A DNA stretch of 60,000 nucleotides. Origin: Cryptomeria japonica (Eukaryota; Streptophyta; Pinopsida; Cupressales; Cupressaceae). Shown piece after piece: positions 34,664-46,668 of this stretch (position 1 is the first letter of the stretch; every line of letters begins with the position of its first letter). The notes under the pieces were generated by a model that had not been told where the DNA came from, ran no database searches, and worked only from the letters and a program-made list of their open reading frames with translations. A program made the position numbers and the translations under genes. The stretch spans positions 235,025,922-235,085,921 of the forward strand of contig NC_081406.1 of the NCBI RefSeq assembly GCF_030272615.1. The letters are read 5' to 3'.

Positions 34664-37156
34664 TGTTAGACACAATGCACCACTGAGAGGGGGGTGAATC
34701 AATGGTTCTCAAAATTTTCCCTTTAACTATTCCTATGAAAGTATATTGATTAACAGATCTAGCTGAATGTAGACTTACCATTTATCGAGGAGACCAGACA
34801 CAAATGCATTCACACAAAGGGACATCACATAACACCAGTATGTATGAGGTAAACCCAAGATGGAAAAAACCTCAGTGAGCAATGATGTTGGAGACTACTA
34901 CTCCAATCCAGCCTCACAATGAAGCTTTGTTACAATGTTTAGTGCACCAACCCAAGGAGCACCAACCCCTAACTTGTTTATGGGTTACAACCCAAAGGAG
35001 CTACAACCCCTTGCATCGAGCTACAACTCATTGACCACAATAAACATTTTAAATACAAAAGTAATATCCTGGTTAAAAAAGAGTTTTGCAACCTCTGCAC
35101 ATAACTTCCTTCTCCTCCAGTGAGACCCCTTCTCTGTTACACTAGTTCACTCTTCTACTGCTGCATTGCCAGTAACCTCTACCAGTTCACCTCTACTCTT
35201 CTTCTTCTCTACTATATCTCCTCCCCACTACTCTACTCTTAATTCCTCTCAACTATCTTCCTACTAGTACAAGAACCTACTGGTTATCTTCTCACATGCA
35301 CTCTAGCTACTATATTGGTTGCTCAAACCATACCAGTTAACCCTATGTTAAACCCTATCACTAGTTTAACCTTCACTCCCTCAGCCAATGTTATATTCAA
35401 CTATTTTCCCTCTGACTGATCTGACTCTCTCATGCAGCTCTCAATCACTTCGCAACATATCTATCTTCTTCTCTTCAACAACAACCTTCACTGATTTTGG
35501 CTTCCTTATTTATAACCTGGTTTTCCCGCCAAAAGCCAATTCAAAACTCAAGAAGTTAGGGTTTCCTCATCCTCCTTGAGGCACACCAAATCCAATTAAA
35601 TCTTATCTGATCTAATCCCCCAAACATCTATTTTCACAACACTGCCATTAATGCGCCTTCCAATACACATTTTCTAAACTTAGCAACCACAGTCCTGTAT
35701 CTCGACTTGCATCTGTCAAAATGTCATTAATATTTATGTTGTTTCCTTCTCAAGGTCCTCTCACAATCTGATTTTATTGCTTCGATTCAGGTGCCAACAA
35801 CTCCCTGATTTTTCTCTATCGTTCATTCTTCCTCGAGCCACACTCCTCTGATCCGATCCAAAAATCATGAGATCCATATTAAATGCACACCTGTAGAAAC
35901 ACCTATCCTTACATGAAAATTCACTGACCTCTACAAGCTTTCCACTTCATCTCTACATGGTAGCCATGTCAACCAACTATCGGCTTGGATTTTTGTGTCG
36001 GCTCAGACAGGATCACTGACCAAACACTCAACCGATTCTTCTTTTCTGTCTATTCACTAACCTTATCGGTATCTCACACTTCACCGATTAACCTTCATGT
36101 CTTCTCTTTGTTGAGTTGTCAGTGGAACTCCTTAACTGATCACCAGACATGTCAATCCATAGTATGTTCATTCTCATTAGTTAGAAACACATTTCTTAGC
36201 CTCTTTGCTTCCTTACTGGTTCTCATGCTTATTGGTAGCCATCCCGATGACACCATGTCATCAACCTTCAATAGTTTTCATCTAAAGCATCTGTTTGCTA
36301 GTTTCATTCTCTATTTTTAGTTGCTCCACTTTTGCTTCTTCATCATAAGACTAAATATCATTTCAGCAATTTTGTCAAGGTGACAAACTCATCACACTTC
36401 ATCAGTTCCAGCAACTCAACATGCCTTCTCTATCGGTCCAGTGCATATCTTTGATCTCATGCACTTGAGGCATTCCTTTGTTTCATTGGTAGATTTAGTG
36501 TGAACCTTCAAACACTTGCCTTTACCTCTTCTTCCTTGTCTCACAGAACTATAATGCACAGTATTCATAATAGGAGATAAGCTCCACTTACCGGTGGAGT
36601 GACACCTTGTCATCTGCATCCTGCAATGCACTCATGTGACTTTCCTATTTGTGCAACACATCTTCAAATAGGCAGATATGATTCGGTGTGGGCACATTCA
36701 CTGTCAGTCATCACTTCACATGGTGATTGCATCTTGATCCTATGGGAATCCTATTGTTTTGTAGCCTCACAACATATCGGTGACCTATACATCCTTCTCC
36801 TCTAGTGTTGATGTGATTTAGGTAACATTCTGCCTCTTCATCACAAACAACATCCAAGCATCCTTCTCATTGTCAACACTTCACTTATCATTTGACATCA
36901 TTTCCTTACTAGTGATACACTATACTGGTAACCTGTCCATTTCATCCACAGAAGTCAAACATTGACTTGTGTACTAGTGACTCCAGTCGTCATTCATCTG
37001 AATGGCATTATCTTTCTTACCTTACCGGTGTTATGGAACACAAGGTGATATCATAGATATCTCACCCTATACTCCTCCATGACAGTGTTGCACATACATC
37101 TCTCATACCCGTAGTTATCCTATACCAGTTGAAATCTATGACAACAAAATCCAACA
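34664..37156 (-). mobile_element. A': solo LTR of the A family
   Basis: This 2,493-bp stretch is the reverse complement of the A LTR family. It starts TGTTAGACACAATGCACC and ends ATCCAACA, with perfect TSD tagga at 34659-34663 and 37157-37161. Shared landmarks are caccaacccaaggagcacca (34947) and the ataccagttgaaatc end. It is about 430 bp longer than the 5' LTR of A. No internal sequence is attached. ORFs within it are incidental. Confidence 0.9.
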
Positions 37157-37161
37157 TAGGA

Positions 37162-37600
37162 GACCTCTTTCATAGGGTACGGGTGGGACAGATTTCCCTA
37201 GGGAGGGAGCAGCATAGTAGTAGGCAAGACAATGGTAGATACAAATCAGGGTGCTCCCTCACCAGTAACACTCTTGGATACCTGTCTTCCAAAGTATGGT
37301 CTAGGGTTTATAGGGGCAATTGAGATAGGTACAAGCTCAGACACAGACTCAGATTGCCTCTCTTAGTAGAAAGAGAGATGCTGTCATCGAGAGATACAAG
37401 TAAGCAGAGACTCATGCTGAGATATTAAATAGAGGCTAGCCGAAGGGACCACTACAATATATGCCTTTTGAGGGATTCAACAGTCAGCTTGAGAAGCAGA
37501 GTATTATAAGCAGTTGTACTATGCCACCGTTCCTCCGATCTAGCATGCGGTTATCTATAAAGAGGCCTCTATGACTAGATCATGATGGAGTCAATCACAA
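37162..37600 (+). pseudogene. PMD ORF of E, segment 5 (C-terminal tail)
   Basis: The tail of the antisense ORF. Near 37500-37540 YYKQLYYATVPP aligns with LYETTVPP at the C-terminal end of the PMD ORF in D. Stops are frequent. No domain is recognised beyond this match. Confidence 0.6.
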
Positions 37601-38213
37601 ACTAACAACAGATACATTACCAGGCCACTCCGTAGTGATCTGCCAATGATGCTATATAATGGTGTTAATGTGATGTATGGATGTAAATATTTCTTATATG
37701 TATGAGATGTTTATGTGCTTTACTTGTCCTAATTATGCATATGATTTCTATGGTAGATGCATTTAGATGCCTATATGATGCTATGTATGTGATAATGCAA
37801 TGATGAGATTTGTATATGATTATGATTATGTAATGTGTAATATGGATTATGATGATGTATGCTACTTTAATCTATATGATGGATACAATAATGAACTAAT
37901 ACGACCATGTATTTTAAATGAGATGAATGAATGCACTTATTTAGAATGTACTAAGATGGATCATAATGAATGCAACTAATGTGATGATCCAAATGATGAT
38001 ATTTTTGTTGATGTCTAGTGTACTAAATCTTTTAATGATAGAGATAAAATCATTTGTTAATTTGTCACCCTCTTGCAAACCATGCCTAAAATGTTTATGT
38101 AATATCTATTATGATTGAAATCTATCTTTATCATGCAAGCCTATTTATGAAAAGTTGTCATTTTGTCAGTCAATTTGTTGTGCCCCTTTTTGTCATCATT
38201 GAGATTTTTAAAA
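37601..38213. other. Non-coding spacer of E
   Basis: Rich in tatgatgat-type words (37670-37980), like D at 18130-18330. Nothing else is seen. Confidence 0.5.
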
Positions 38214-38420
38214 AATTTGAAAGTTAATACAAACATTGATTGTATAATTGAACGATGATGACCTGAGTATAACTTACATAGATTTTGATATTGCAAGACA
38301 ACACAAGCATTGAGGTATAATTGAACCAAAATGACCTGAGTGTAACTTACAGGGATTTTGATATTGCAAGATGACACAAGGATCAATGTATAACTGAACC
38401 AATATGACCTGAGTGTTGTT
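38214..38420. repeat. 73-bp tandem repeat in E
   Basis: atgacctgag starts at 38258, 38331 and 38404, each unit with gattttgatattgcaaga and a-taattgaacc. A partial unit precedes the first. Confidence 0.9.
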
Positions 38421-39179
38421 TGCATAGAACAAAAAAGAGTTGACCATTTTCTTGTGTGAATCCGAAATGTATTCAATGATATGTTTCCAATGATGTCTTG
38501 TGACAAATTTGCATAATACTAATGATTTCCTCATAGATAGTAGACAAAGAAAAAAACTATGCTCCCTCCTTTCTTCTCTAGTTCAAGACATCCTTGAGCT
38601 GCTTAGGAGGTATGATAAAAAAATCAAGATACAAAAAATTGAACCTCTATCAAAGTGATAAGATCATGATTCAAAATTAGATCATCCATGGAGTTTTGTT
38701 TTACCGATTCTGATGTTGAGTTTTTGTGTAATCTTTGTCTTCAAGGTTGTGTCTAACTATTATTGGTTTGTTGTTATATACTCTAAGTGACTTGCCCCTA
38801 CCATACTGAGTTCAGGATTTTTCCCCCAGTCTGGAAACAACCATTTATTATGGATAGATACAATGGTCACCAAGCCATGGTGAGACATTATTGAAATACA
38901 TAAAGTATATACAAGGCTTTTGATTTATGGATATGTATAATTATGGCAAAAATAGGATGCATGAAATATGTACCAATAGATGGAAGAGACAATCCATTAA
39001 AAGTCGTGCCTATTTCCAGGTTTTCACTACTTGCTTTTATGGCAACCTTTTGATTTTTAAAATTTTTTTTGTATTTTGCTTTCTTTCTTTCTTTTCCTTC
39101 CGTGCATTGGATGACTTAGGTGTATAACCTTTTGGGATGGATGTTGTTGATAGGCTCATAAAAAAGGCCTTCTTCTTGT
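38421..39179. other. Spacer of E between repeats and integrase
   Basis: No gene. It contains tttttcccccagtctgg (38819-38836), gcctatttccaggttttcac (39008) and a T-rich tract at 39058-39105, in the same order as in D at 19425-20230. Confidence 0.5.
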
Positions 39180-39985
39180 GTAGATAAATTACATGCCCCA
39201 AATCCATATGCTGATATGATGATGAACGGACATAGCCAGTTAAGTTGAAATTTTCCCTTCTTTTCTCGATACTATTGATTGCAAGGATTCTCTTTTACTA
39301 CCAAGTAACCAACCTAAAAAATTCTTGGCTTTACCTTGTAATTATATCTTCTAGAAATTCATTTCTGATACGCTTTCAGGTGATCGAAAGCATGCTAATG
39401 GTGTTCATCTAGCAGTTCCAATTCTTGTATTTGTTTATCTGATATTCCTCATCTGTGATGAGTCCTATGAATGATACTCTAAGTGAAGGTAGCTTGACCT
39501 CAATAGGTAAAATGGCTTTTGATCCATAAAAAAGTGCATTCGGTGGGGCTCCTATAGGGGTGCGGATGCTAGTTCAGTATGCCCACAAAAAAGGGTTTAG
39601 TGGGACATTCGAATCATGACCAACATCATTCATTATTTTCTTTAGGATTTTCAAAATGGTTTTGTTTGAGGCTTCTACTTGGCCATTACCTCGAGGATAA
39701 TAAGGTGTTGAAAAGTGATTCTAGCTATGGAATCTTTCACAAATTTCTTGAACATCATGGTTCTTGAAGGGTCTACCGTTATCAGTGACAATGGAACTAG
39801 GAATTCCATACTGACAAATAATGTAGTTCAAAATGAAGGAGGATATTTTCTTGCCAGTAATGGTGGTTCATGGAACAACTTTGATCCACTTTGTGAAATA
39901 CTTAGTGGACATGATTATGAACATGTGTCCATATGAGGAGGAGGGATGGATCTTACCCACAAGGTCGAGTTCCCACATATCTAGC
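39180..39985 (-). pseudogene. Ty3/gypsy integrase of E, C-terminal part of pol
   Basis: On the minus strand it reads LDMWELDLVGKIHP, MSTKYFTKWIKVVPWT, YGIPSSIVTDNGRPFKN, then FSTPYYPRGNGQVEASNKTI and LKILKKMMNDVG. These are the first and second catalytic Asp regions and the Glu region of the gypsy integrase core. PIGAPPNALFYGSKAILPIE and KLPSLRV follow. The C-terminal end near 39180 reaches KKKAF. Stops (for example one before NHFSTPYYP, and a pair near KRILAINS) break it. Integrase would join element DNA to the genome. The N-terminal zinc finger is lost at the junction with F. Confidence 0.87.
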
Positions 39986-40178
39986 CTAGGCATTATTCTC
40001 ATGATTCTTAACCTCTTTCAAAGTTTCAAGACCATTCTCTAGACTAGTATAGCCAGTCTTTGACAATTTCCCAAATTCAATTTGGTAAATTTTAAAAATA
40101 GCATTCCATCCTCTCCTTCCAATAAGAGTAGTTTGTGTCATCAAACTTTGGTTCTTTGTAGATAGACTCCAGTGCCAT
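39985..40178 (-). pseudogene. Gag N-terminal fragment of F (copia type)
   Basis: ATG at 40178 begins MALESIYKEPKFDDTNYSYW, then KERMECYF and a stop. This is the copia Gag N-terminus (FDxTNYSYWKxRM). In another frame GYTSLENGLETLKEVKNHEN follows, the start of the UBN2 region. Sequence then changes to gypsy integrase near 39985. Confidence 0.82.
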
Positions 40179-40222
40179 TCCATATCTACCTAATGTGGTT
40201 AAGCTTCACTAATAGGAACCTT

Positions 40223-40234
40223 TCTCTAATATCA
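40223..40234 (-). promoter_or_regulatory. Degenerate PBS of F
   Basis: The minus strand reads TGATATTAGAGA, three differences from TGGTATCAGAGC, two bases inside the LTR end TGTTG at 40237. Confidence 0.65.
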
Positions 40235-40236
40235 AT

Positions 40237-42416
40237 TGTTGAACACACCACAACACTAAGAGGGGGAGAGATCATTTCAAATTATTATTTTTAGATCTAT
40301 TAAAATACTAACCTTCTACTATAATTGCAAAGAATTAAATCATAAAGTACATTTGACCCATGAATACTAGATTTACATGAAAAAATATACAAGGGAAAAA
40401 TCACGATGAGAGTAACACTCACAATATAATAAAACTAATTAAAAGGTTTTGGGCCCACTGTGAAGGAACAATATGGACCTGATGGACCTCTAATGCTAAG
40501 GTGCACAACCTTAGGACAAGATACAAAGAGACTTGCAAAAATGAGATGCACTATTTGAGGGCAAGATATAAAAGTCTACCAACAGACTCATTGTACATCA
40601 ATAGACAAGAGAAGTGACTAAACTTAAAATGAGTAGGATCTTCTAATCATGAAACTGACCTTGAACCTTGGTTTCAAGACTTCAATATCATGGAAAGCAC
40701 ATCTGATCACAAATACTATCTATAATCACTGTCACTCTAAAGATATTATTATCAAGGCACTTCTCAACTAATTTTTGTAGATCATCCACTTAAAATATAC
40801 TTGAGTATTATTCCCATCCACTTCATAATGAATCATGAACATTCCATACCTCAACACAACCAACCATACGTTTTTATTTACAAAGATCTTCATCAAAACC
40901 CTCAATTAGGTAAGCCAAGACAAAATAAGCAATATTACAAAAATTATATCATCTAGACCTACAATAATCACATAGGTCCTCTTTTAAGAGATAAATTGAA
41001 CTGAAAACATCATAATACATCAATTCAAGTAGATTCCAATGAACAAAACATGCTACAACATTCTCCAAGATTAGTACCAAATGAAATGTGTAGAGAAATA
41101 ATAAAACACATCAACCAGTCAACCCAAAAACATCTTCCAATGTAAATTACTAACTTTAGATCACCACACACCATGGTGAGATCCATATCAACAATCTAAA
41201 TTATCCTCAAAAGAATATGTGTACCAAAAGAGCATAGCCCAAATGAGATAAATCAATCAAAACAATTAAGACTCAACACTATAGAGCTGGTCGAGCACAT
41301 ACCAGCATAACTAACTTGTGAGATAAAGCCAACACTTAAAGTTTACCTAGAATACTGCATAAACCAAATGAACATGTCATCCAAATTTCCAATCTTGGAT
41401 CTACATATCTAAAAACCACTAGGTAATTTCCAAACCAGTCTAACACACAATCTTACTATTAGAAAATAGGAATAGATAACCTCATCATCTCAGTAATCAA
41501 AGGAATAAAACACTTGATAGTACATGATTCATAAAACATAAATATTATGTCCAACACCACACATCATGGTCTTCATAATCTAGAAAATGCAAACCATTAT
41601 TCACCTAGAGCAATAAATATTATTTCTTGGGTATTGAGACTTCTTGTACTGTAACCTTTCAAAAGCAACTTATTTATGCAAAATATCAAGACTAGGCAAC
41701 ATGACAACATCTGAATATCTAATCATGGATATTTTTTCAACACTTGTAATCAAAGACACACAATAGCCATATAAGAATGGTACAATGAATCAACAACCAT
41801 CAACTCCTAATTTCTATACATCCCTATCATAGCTAAATATTTTCTACACAAACTAATTTGGACAAGCCAAACAATGTACCAATAAATACTATTACATGCA
41901 TATTTAAGATTACTCATCATTACTATCAAACAACACATCAGGTCTCTTCTCCATACCAAAATATCCATAACTATAGATGTCAGGAAAGCCATTCAGATAT
42001 ACAAAACACCACCACCATTAGATAGAGCATCAACATCTAAACCCATAATATGCAACATTTGCACTAGTATTTTTTAACCATGTAGTTGTCATTACTAATC
42101 AACAACTAAATCATCAAATCATCAACTGAAACATATCACCTGATCACTAGGAAAATCATCAACTGATCATCAAATAAATCATCAAATCATGAATTGAACA
42201 TCATCATACCATTAACTAAAACATATCAACCGAACATTAGACAAATCATCAACTAGATCTAAATTTGGACAAGAACTAGATATGTCTAGACCATATTTAG
42301 CATATATGAAAATGATCAACAACATCAAGTGATTATGACAAAGCATTTGTGAAACTGACAAAACACAAATAACAAAACACTAGACAAGTTCAACATTAAT
42401 GACAACACAACCAGTA
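40237..42416 (-). repeat. Probable 5' LTR of F
   Basis: It begins TGTTGAACACACC next to the PBS with a short G-rich run (agaggggga), as in other LTRs here. The far end ttaatgacaacacaaccagta resembles the outer end of the A family (aatgacaacac...ccaaca), so the boundary is set near 42416. Only one copy is present. Irregular repeats of aaatcatcaactga occur at 42110-42255. No gene. Confidence 0.58.
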
Positions 42417-45400
42417 TTATTTAGGTTTCCAATAGGATGAGACCATCTTAGAACCTTTATGACATGTTCAGGACATAGAGAAAGGACACATTAGCTTTTT
42501 TCTTATATTCTAGGAATACTGGTAGTGAAACATAATATTGTTAATACTTTCTTCAACCTCTTCACATAGGACAAATTTTTTCACAATCTAGAAACCCCAT
42601 TTATGGAAATTTTCAAAGGAGAGGATCTTTTTATGGTAAGTCATCCACCAAAAGAACCAAATATTAGGGATAGTCTTGGACCTCTAAATTTTTATCCAAT
42701 AAAATTAATATCTAGCTAAGGGAGAGCCAAAATATTATAACCAAATTTCACAAAATAATTCTCATCCTTTGTGGAACAACAATCGAGATAGTCTTTAGAC
42801 TCAATTCTAAATAATCTCATAGTATTTAATATCTTGAGAAGTTTCTCAACCGCAATATGAAATTGTTGATAAAAAGAAGCTACATTCTAGTACTCCTTGA
42901 GAAAAATTCCAAACCTATTGGCCAACTCCTTTTCAATAATAGAACAAATAAATGAAATTCAAGAGGCAAGGGTGAAGCCTAAGGTTTTGTCCAAAATCTA
43001 ACCTCCCTACCATTACGAAAATGACAAAGACACTCTTCTTTAAAAGAGCTTTAGCTTTGACCAAACTATTCCAAATTTGAGAACCCTAGGGTAGGGGATC
43101 ATTTAAAATAAATGTTCTACTCTCTCTACCTTGTAGGTATTTATTCATCATCACATTGGACCAATCTATCATCTCTAAAATGAGTATCTAAATGATTTTT
43201 GTAATGAGAGTCATATTTAAGGAATGATGTCCAGTCTTTGATATTAAAGCCTCTAACCTCTTTGCTAGTGTAGGTTTTCTCCCAATGAAGTTGAGAAATT
43301 TGATTCTTCTATTGGAACCCCTACTAAAGGAATATTCTTTGGATATGGTCCAACTTATTATCCAAAGAAGTAGATGTATGTAATAGGGAAATGAGATACA
43401 TATAAGTTATAAGGAGGGAAGCTATAAGCAATTGGAGTTTACCTACATTGCAAAGGAAGGTTCCTTTCCAACCCACAAGATTTTTCTAAACTCTTTCAAG
43501 AAGGGAACAACAAATGGATTTGTAAACTTTAATAGCCATAAGAGGCATGCCAAGATATGATGAAGGGAGGCTATAAATTTGACATTTCAAAATTCTAGCA
43601 ATATGATTTTGCAAAGGAGGGATATTCATAAAGTAGAGAGAACTCTTATCCAAATTTATCTTCTAACTTGAGACAATTTCATACTTAGAAAGAAGAAAGA
43701 TCCAACCCCCAACTTCTACAAAGGAAGAAAAACCATGCAAGAGAGTATCATTGATGAACTTATAGTTGGAGACCACAAATGGGGATGAGAAAGGTTTCAC
43801 AACCTATAAGAGGAGTTCATTGATGCAATAATTAATGTTCCTATAAAGCAAATTGGCCATAAGAATAAAGAGGTAGGTGGATATGGGATATCCTTACCTG
43901 ATTCCTCTACATGTCGTGAAGAACCCTTGAGTATCTTGGTTAAAATAGAGACAAAAAATATAGGCATTTCGAAGAAAACCTCAATCATTCTTAGGATTTT
44001 TCCACCAAAACCAAATTTTCAAAGGACCTTAGAGAGGAAGAGCCAAGATACTATGTTGTAGGTTTTATAAAAATTCATCTTTAATAGCGTACATTTAATA
44101 TTATTGTTTTCCATATAGTGAAGAGTTTCATGCACAATAAGAACTGCATCAAATATTTATCATCCTATAAAAAAACCCCTTTTGGTGCTTGTTTATTATT
44201 TTCTCAAGAAAGGGCTTTATTATAATGATACATTTAGAGAAGGTTTTGTACAAAGTATTACAAGGTTGATGGGTCTAAAATCTACCATTTTGTTAGCCCT
44301 ACTCCTTTTAGAGACTAAGACAATATAAGTGTGATTAAATTCTTTAAGGATACTCCTAGAGGATTTGAATTCCTTAGCAAAAAGAATGATGTCATTTCCC
44401 ACAATCTCCTCATAATATTGAAATAAAAGGGGGGGGACCCATTAGGGTTTGGGGATTTTAAAGGGCCTAGGGAGAAAATTGTCTCCTTAACTTTGTAATT
44501 TTAGAATCTTTGTTCCATAGCCTCTAGATCCTAAGGGGACATAGAGTTAGGCATAAGAAAGGAGGAGCAATCCTGAGATATCAACCATAGAGGGATTGTT
44601 GACAAGAGGAGGATTGAGAAAGGAACTAAAATGGCTAACAACCTCCTTATGAATGTCCCTAACTTGAGACAAAGTGGATCCATCTAACCTGATCAATATA
44701 CTAACTCTGTTTATTTTATTATTTTTGAGGGTAGATTGGTGGAAAATTTTCATGTTCTTGTCACCCTCTTTCACCCATTGCATTCTAGATCTTTGTTTCC
44801 AATAAATTTCCTCCTTTACCACAACATTGTGAAGTTCATCTAGGAGGCTCCTGTCAATCTTGACCTCATTGAGGACAACACCAAAAGTTTTCATGTTTAT
44901 TTAAATAATTTGAATTTGGATTGTTAATGCCTTCTTCTAAGAGAAAATGTTAACCAATGAGGATTTACTCTATAAGCATAGATTTTTTTTCCACAATTTT
45001 AGTTTAGATACCATCATGAACATAGTCACCCTCTTAATGTTGGAGCTCCACCGAAGAGTCACCAGATCTTTAAAATTAGAGGATTGAGTCCACAGGAGCT
45101 CAAATATAAAGGGTATTAATCTTTTAGTTCTATCTTGGAGCCAACAAAACAAAATGGGGCAATGGTCTAAGCCAAAGTGAATAAGGGAGGAGAGACAACA
45201 TTGGGCAAAAATATCTGATGAAGAAGAGAGAAGATATCTGATCTAGACAAAATTGGATGAGACCATCTCCCACTCTCAAGTTAGACTAGGTAAAATTCCT
45301 ACCCTTCAAATCCGTGTGAACTAGTTTACCTTTAAACAAAAAATCATAAAGATCATGCATGCTATTAGAAAAATTATGGACCCCTCTCATTTTCCTATAC

Positions 45401-45879
45401 TAATAAAGAGGTTGTTTAAGCCACCCATAAACATCCAATTTGAATTCTGAAAGGAAGTCCATGAAATAAGAAGAGAAGACCATAAACCCCTTCTTAGGAC
45501 CAAATTATTAGGTGCATAGATATTAGATAGAACCCATTCATATTTAGAGAATTCATCAACAAAGACAATATTTTAAAAATTCTTATCCTAAGAACTTAAG
45601 ACCCATTTAAGATTCTCATGTTTCCACAAAGATGCTAAGCCCTCAAAAGCCATATCAGCACTAACAAATAAAGAATTAGAAAAGGGCCATATGAACTTAC
45701 TCACCTTTTCGAAGTCATCAAAACTCATTGATATTTCTTGAAGTAGAATGTCAAGTTCTAATTTTTTCACCCTATTTTTTACTAAAATATGTTTGTGGGA
45801 ACCATTTAGTCCCCTGATGTTCCAAGAAAGGATGATAATTTCTCATATTTATGGAAGAAAATATTCTCTAGAGTACTTT
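42417..45879 (-). pseudogene. L1-type LINE, ORF2 (endonuclease, reverse transcriptase, zf-RVT), left part
   Basis: ATG at 45846 opens ORF2. After one extra base the N-terminus reads ILSWNIRGLNGSHKHI, the start of the plant LINE APE-type endonuclease, followed by LDILLQEISMSFDDF and FEGLASLWKHENLKWVLSS. WKQRSRMQWVKEGDKNMKIF and FHQSTLKNNKINRVS (about 44700-44800) are the pre-RT linker. SSRSILKEFNHTYIVLVSKR and MVDFRPINLVI (about 44260-44380) are RT. GIRQGYPIS-type and FINDT (the Y/F-A-D-D position, changed) follow near 43650-43880. FWWMTYHKKILSFENFHKWG and FVLCEEVEESINNIMFH (about 42560-42680) match the zinc-binding zf-RVT end. Many stops. The 3' tail is lost at F, and G splits the 5' side. 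Confidence 0.82.
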
Positions 45880-46658
45880 TGGTGCAGTCACCGGTTAGGA
45901 GGGACCTCAAAGACATCAATCCGGACCGGTAAGAAAGAGTAAACACAATGGAAACACAAGGATATAATGGAGGCAATGTAGAACAAAATGAATTATATCA
46001 TCAAAACTAATTACAATCAACTGGTAACAACTAGGTTATAGAAACCAGTTCACTGGCCTACTAAAATATGGTCAATTACATAACAGGTCACAATCGAGAC
46101 GTCAAATCTTATGATCTAGCTTCTATGTTTGATCTACCACCTTCTATCACATTCTAATTATTAATTAAAATGATTTATATGATCTAATGGATCTAGTTGG
46201 ACCAAAAAGGGATCAAATTCCAAAGACCAAGACCTAACGTGTAAAACCAACAAGGTCAGCCTCCGCCAAAGAAATTCCTCCGGAAAATCCAAAGGATAAA
46301 GTGATCAAAGGGAATGTTGGCCACATGCCAAGGAACATCAAAATCAATGCTTAGGGCTCTGCAACCTATGGAAGGGATCTAGAAGATCACAAATGCAAAT
46401 AGGTCCAGGCAACTGATACCAGAAAATTGTCTCAAAAATCGATAGTGATAACTTGCCGGAAAATGATCCAAATGCTCTACAATTTGGCAATAAGGTTGAT
46501 GATCAAGTCCTCAAGAAAATCCAACTCCTCAAGATCTGGTGAGACAAAGCCAAAAAATGTAGAGTGAAATGCTAAAACTGAAAAATAGAGAGCAAAATAG
46601 AAAGGAAACATTTTTGGTTGATGCAAGATTGCCAAGAACCGGGGATGCTCCTGCATCA
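45880..46658 (-). repeat. 3' LTR of G
   Basis: Matches 58668-59415 over the whole length with indels (for example around 46540-46600). The adjacent internal sequence is not clearly purine-rich, so the polypurine tract is not identified. Confidence 0.93.
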
Positions 46659-46668
46659 GACATTTGGG

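Larger units (their letters stand above)
1..39985 (-). mobile_element. Host element E: decayed Ty3/gypsy retrotransposon with antisense PMD ORF, split by five insertions
   Basis: Pieces of E are seen at 1-1866, 8444-9454, 13613-13876, 26901-27561, 34480-34663 and 37162-39985. Its minus orientation follows from the polypurine tract next to the LTR end at 851 and from a minus-strand gypsy integrase at 39180-39985. A plus-strand ORF with a plant mobile domain lies between integrase and 3' LTR. Extra ORFs in this position, sometimes with transposon-derived domains, are known from the Tat lineage of plant Ty3/gypsy elements, so Tat is my best lineage guess. The 5' LTR, gag, protease and RT are absent: the element stops at the junction with F near 39985. 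Its left LTR begins outside the window. Confidence 0.75.
39985..42416 (-). mobile_element. F: truncated copia-like element (gag start, PBS, 5' LTR)
   Basis: From right to left: a probable LTR (40237-42416), a degenerate initiator-Met PBS, and a copia gag start cut at about 39985. No 3' LTR or pol is present. The left side abuts E and the right side abuts the LINE 3' end, with no TSD detectable. The truncation suggests a deletion or recombination joined E to F. Confidence 0.7.

Noticed and set aside
35985-36320. 111-residue plus-strand ORF in the A' region
   Set aside because: It lies in a solo LTR and has no counterpart motif; judged incidental.
43797-43988. Small minus-strand ORF as an independent gene
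   Set aside because: It is part of the LINE reverse-transcriptase region read partly out of frame.
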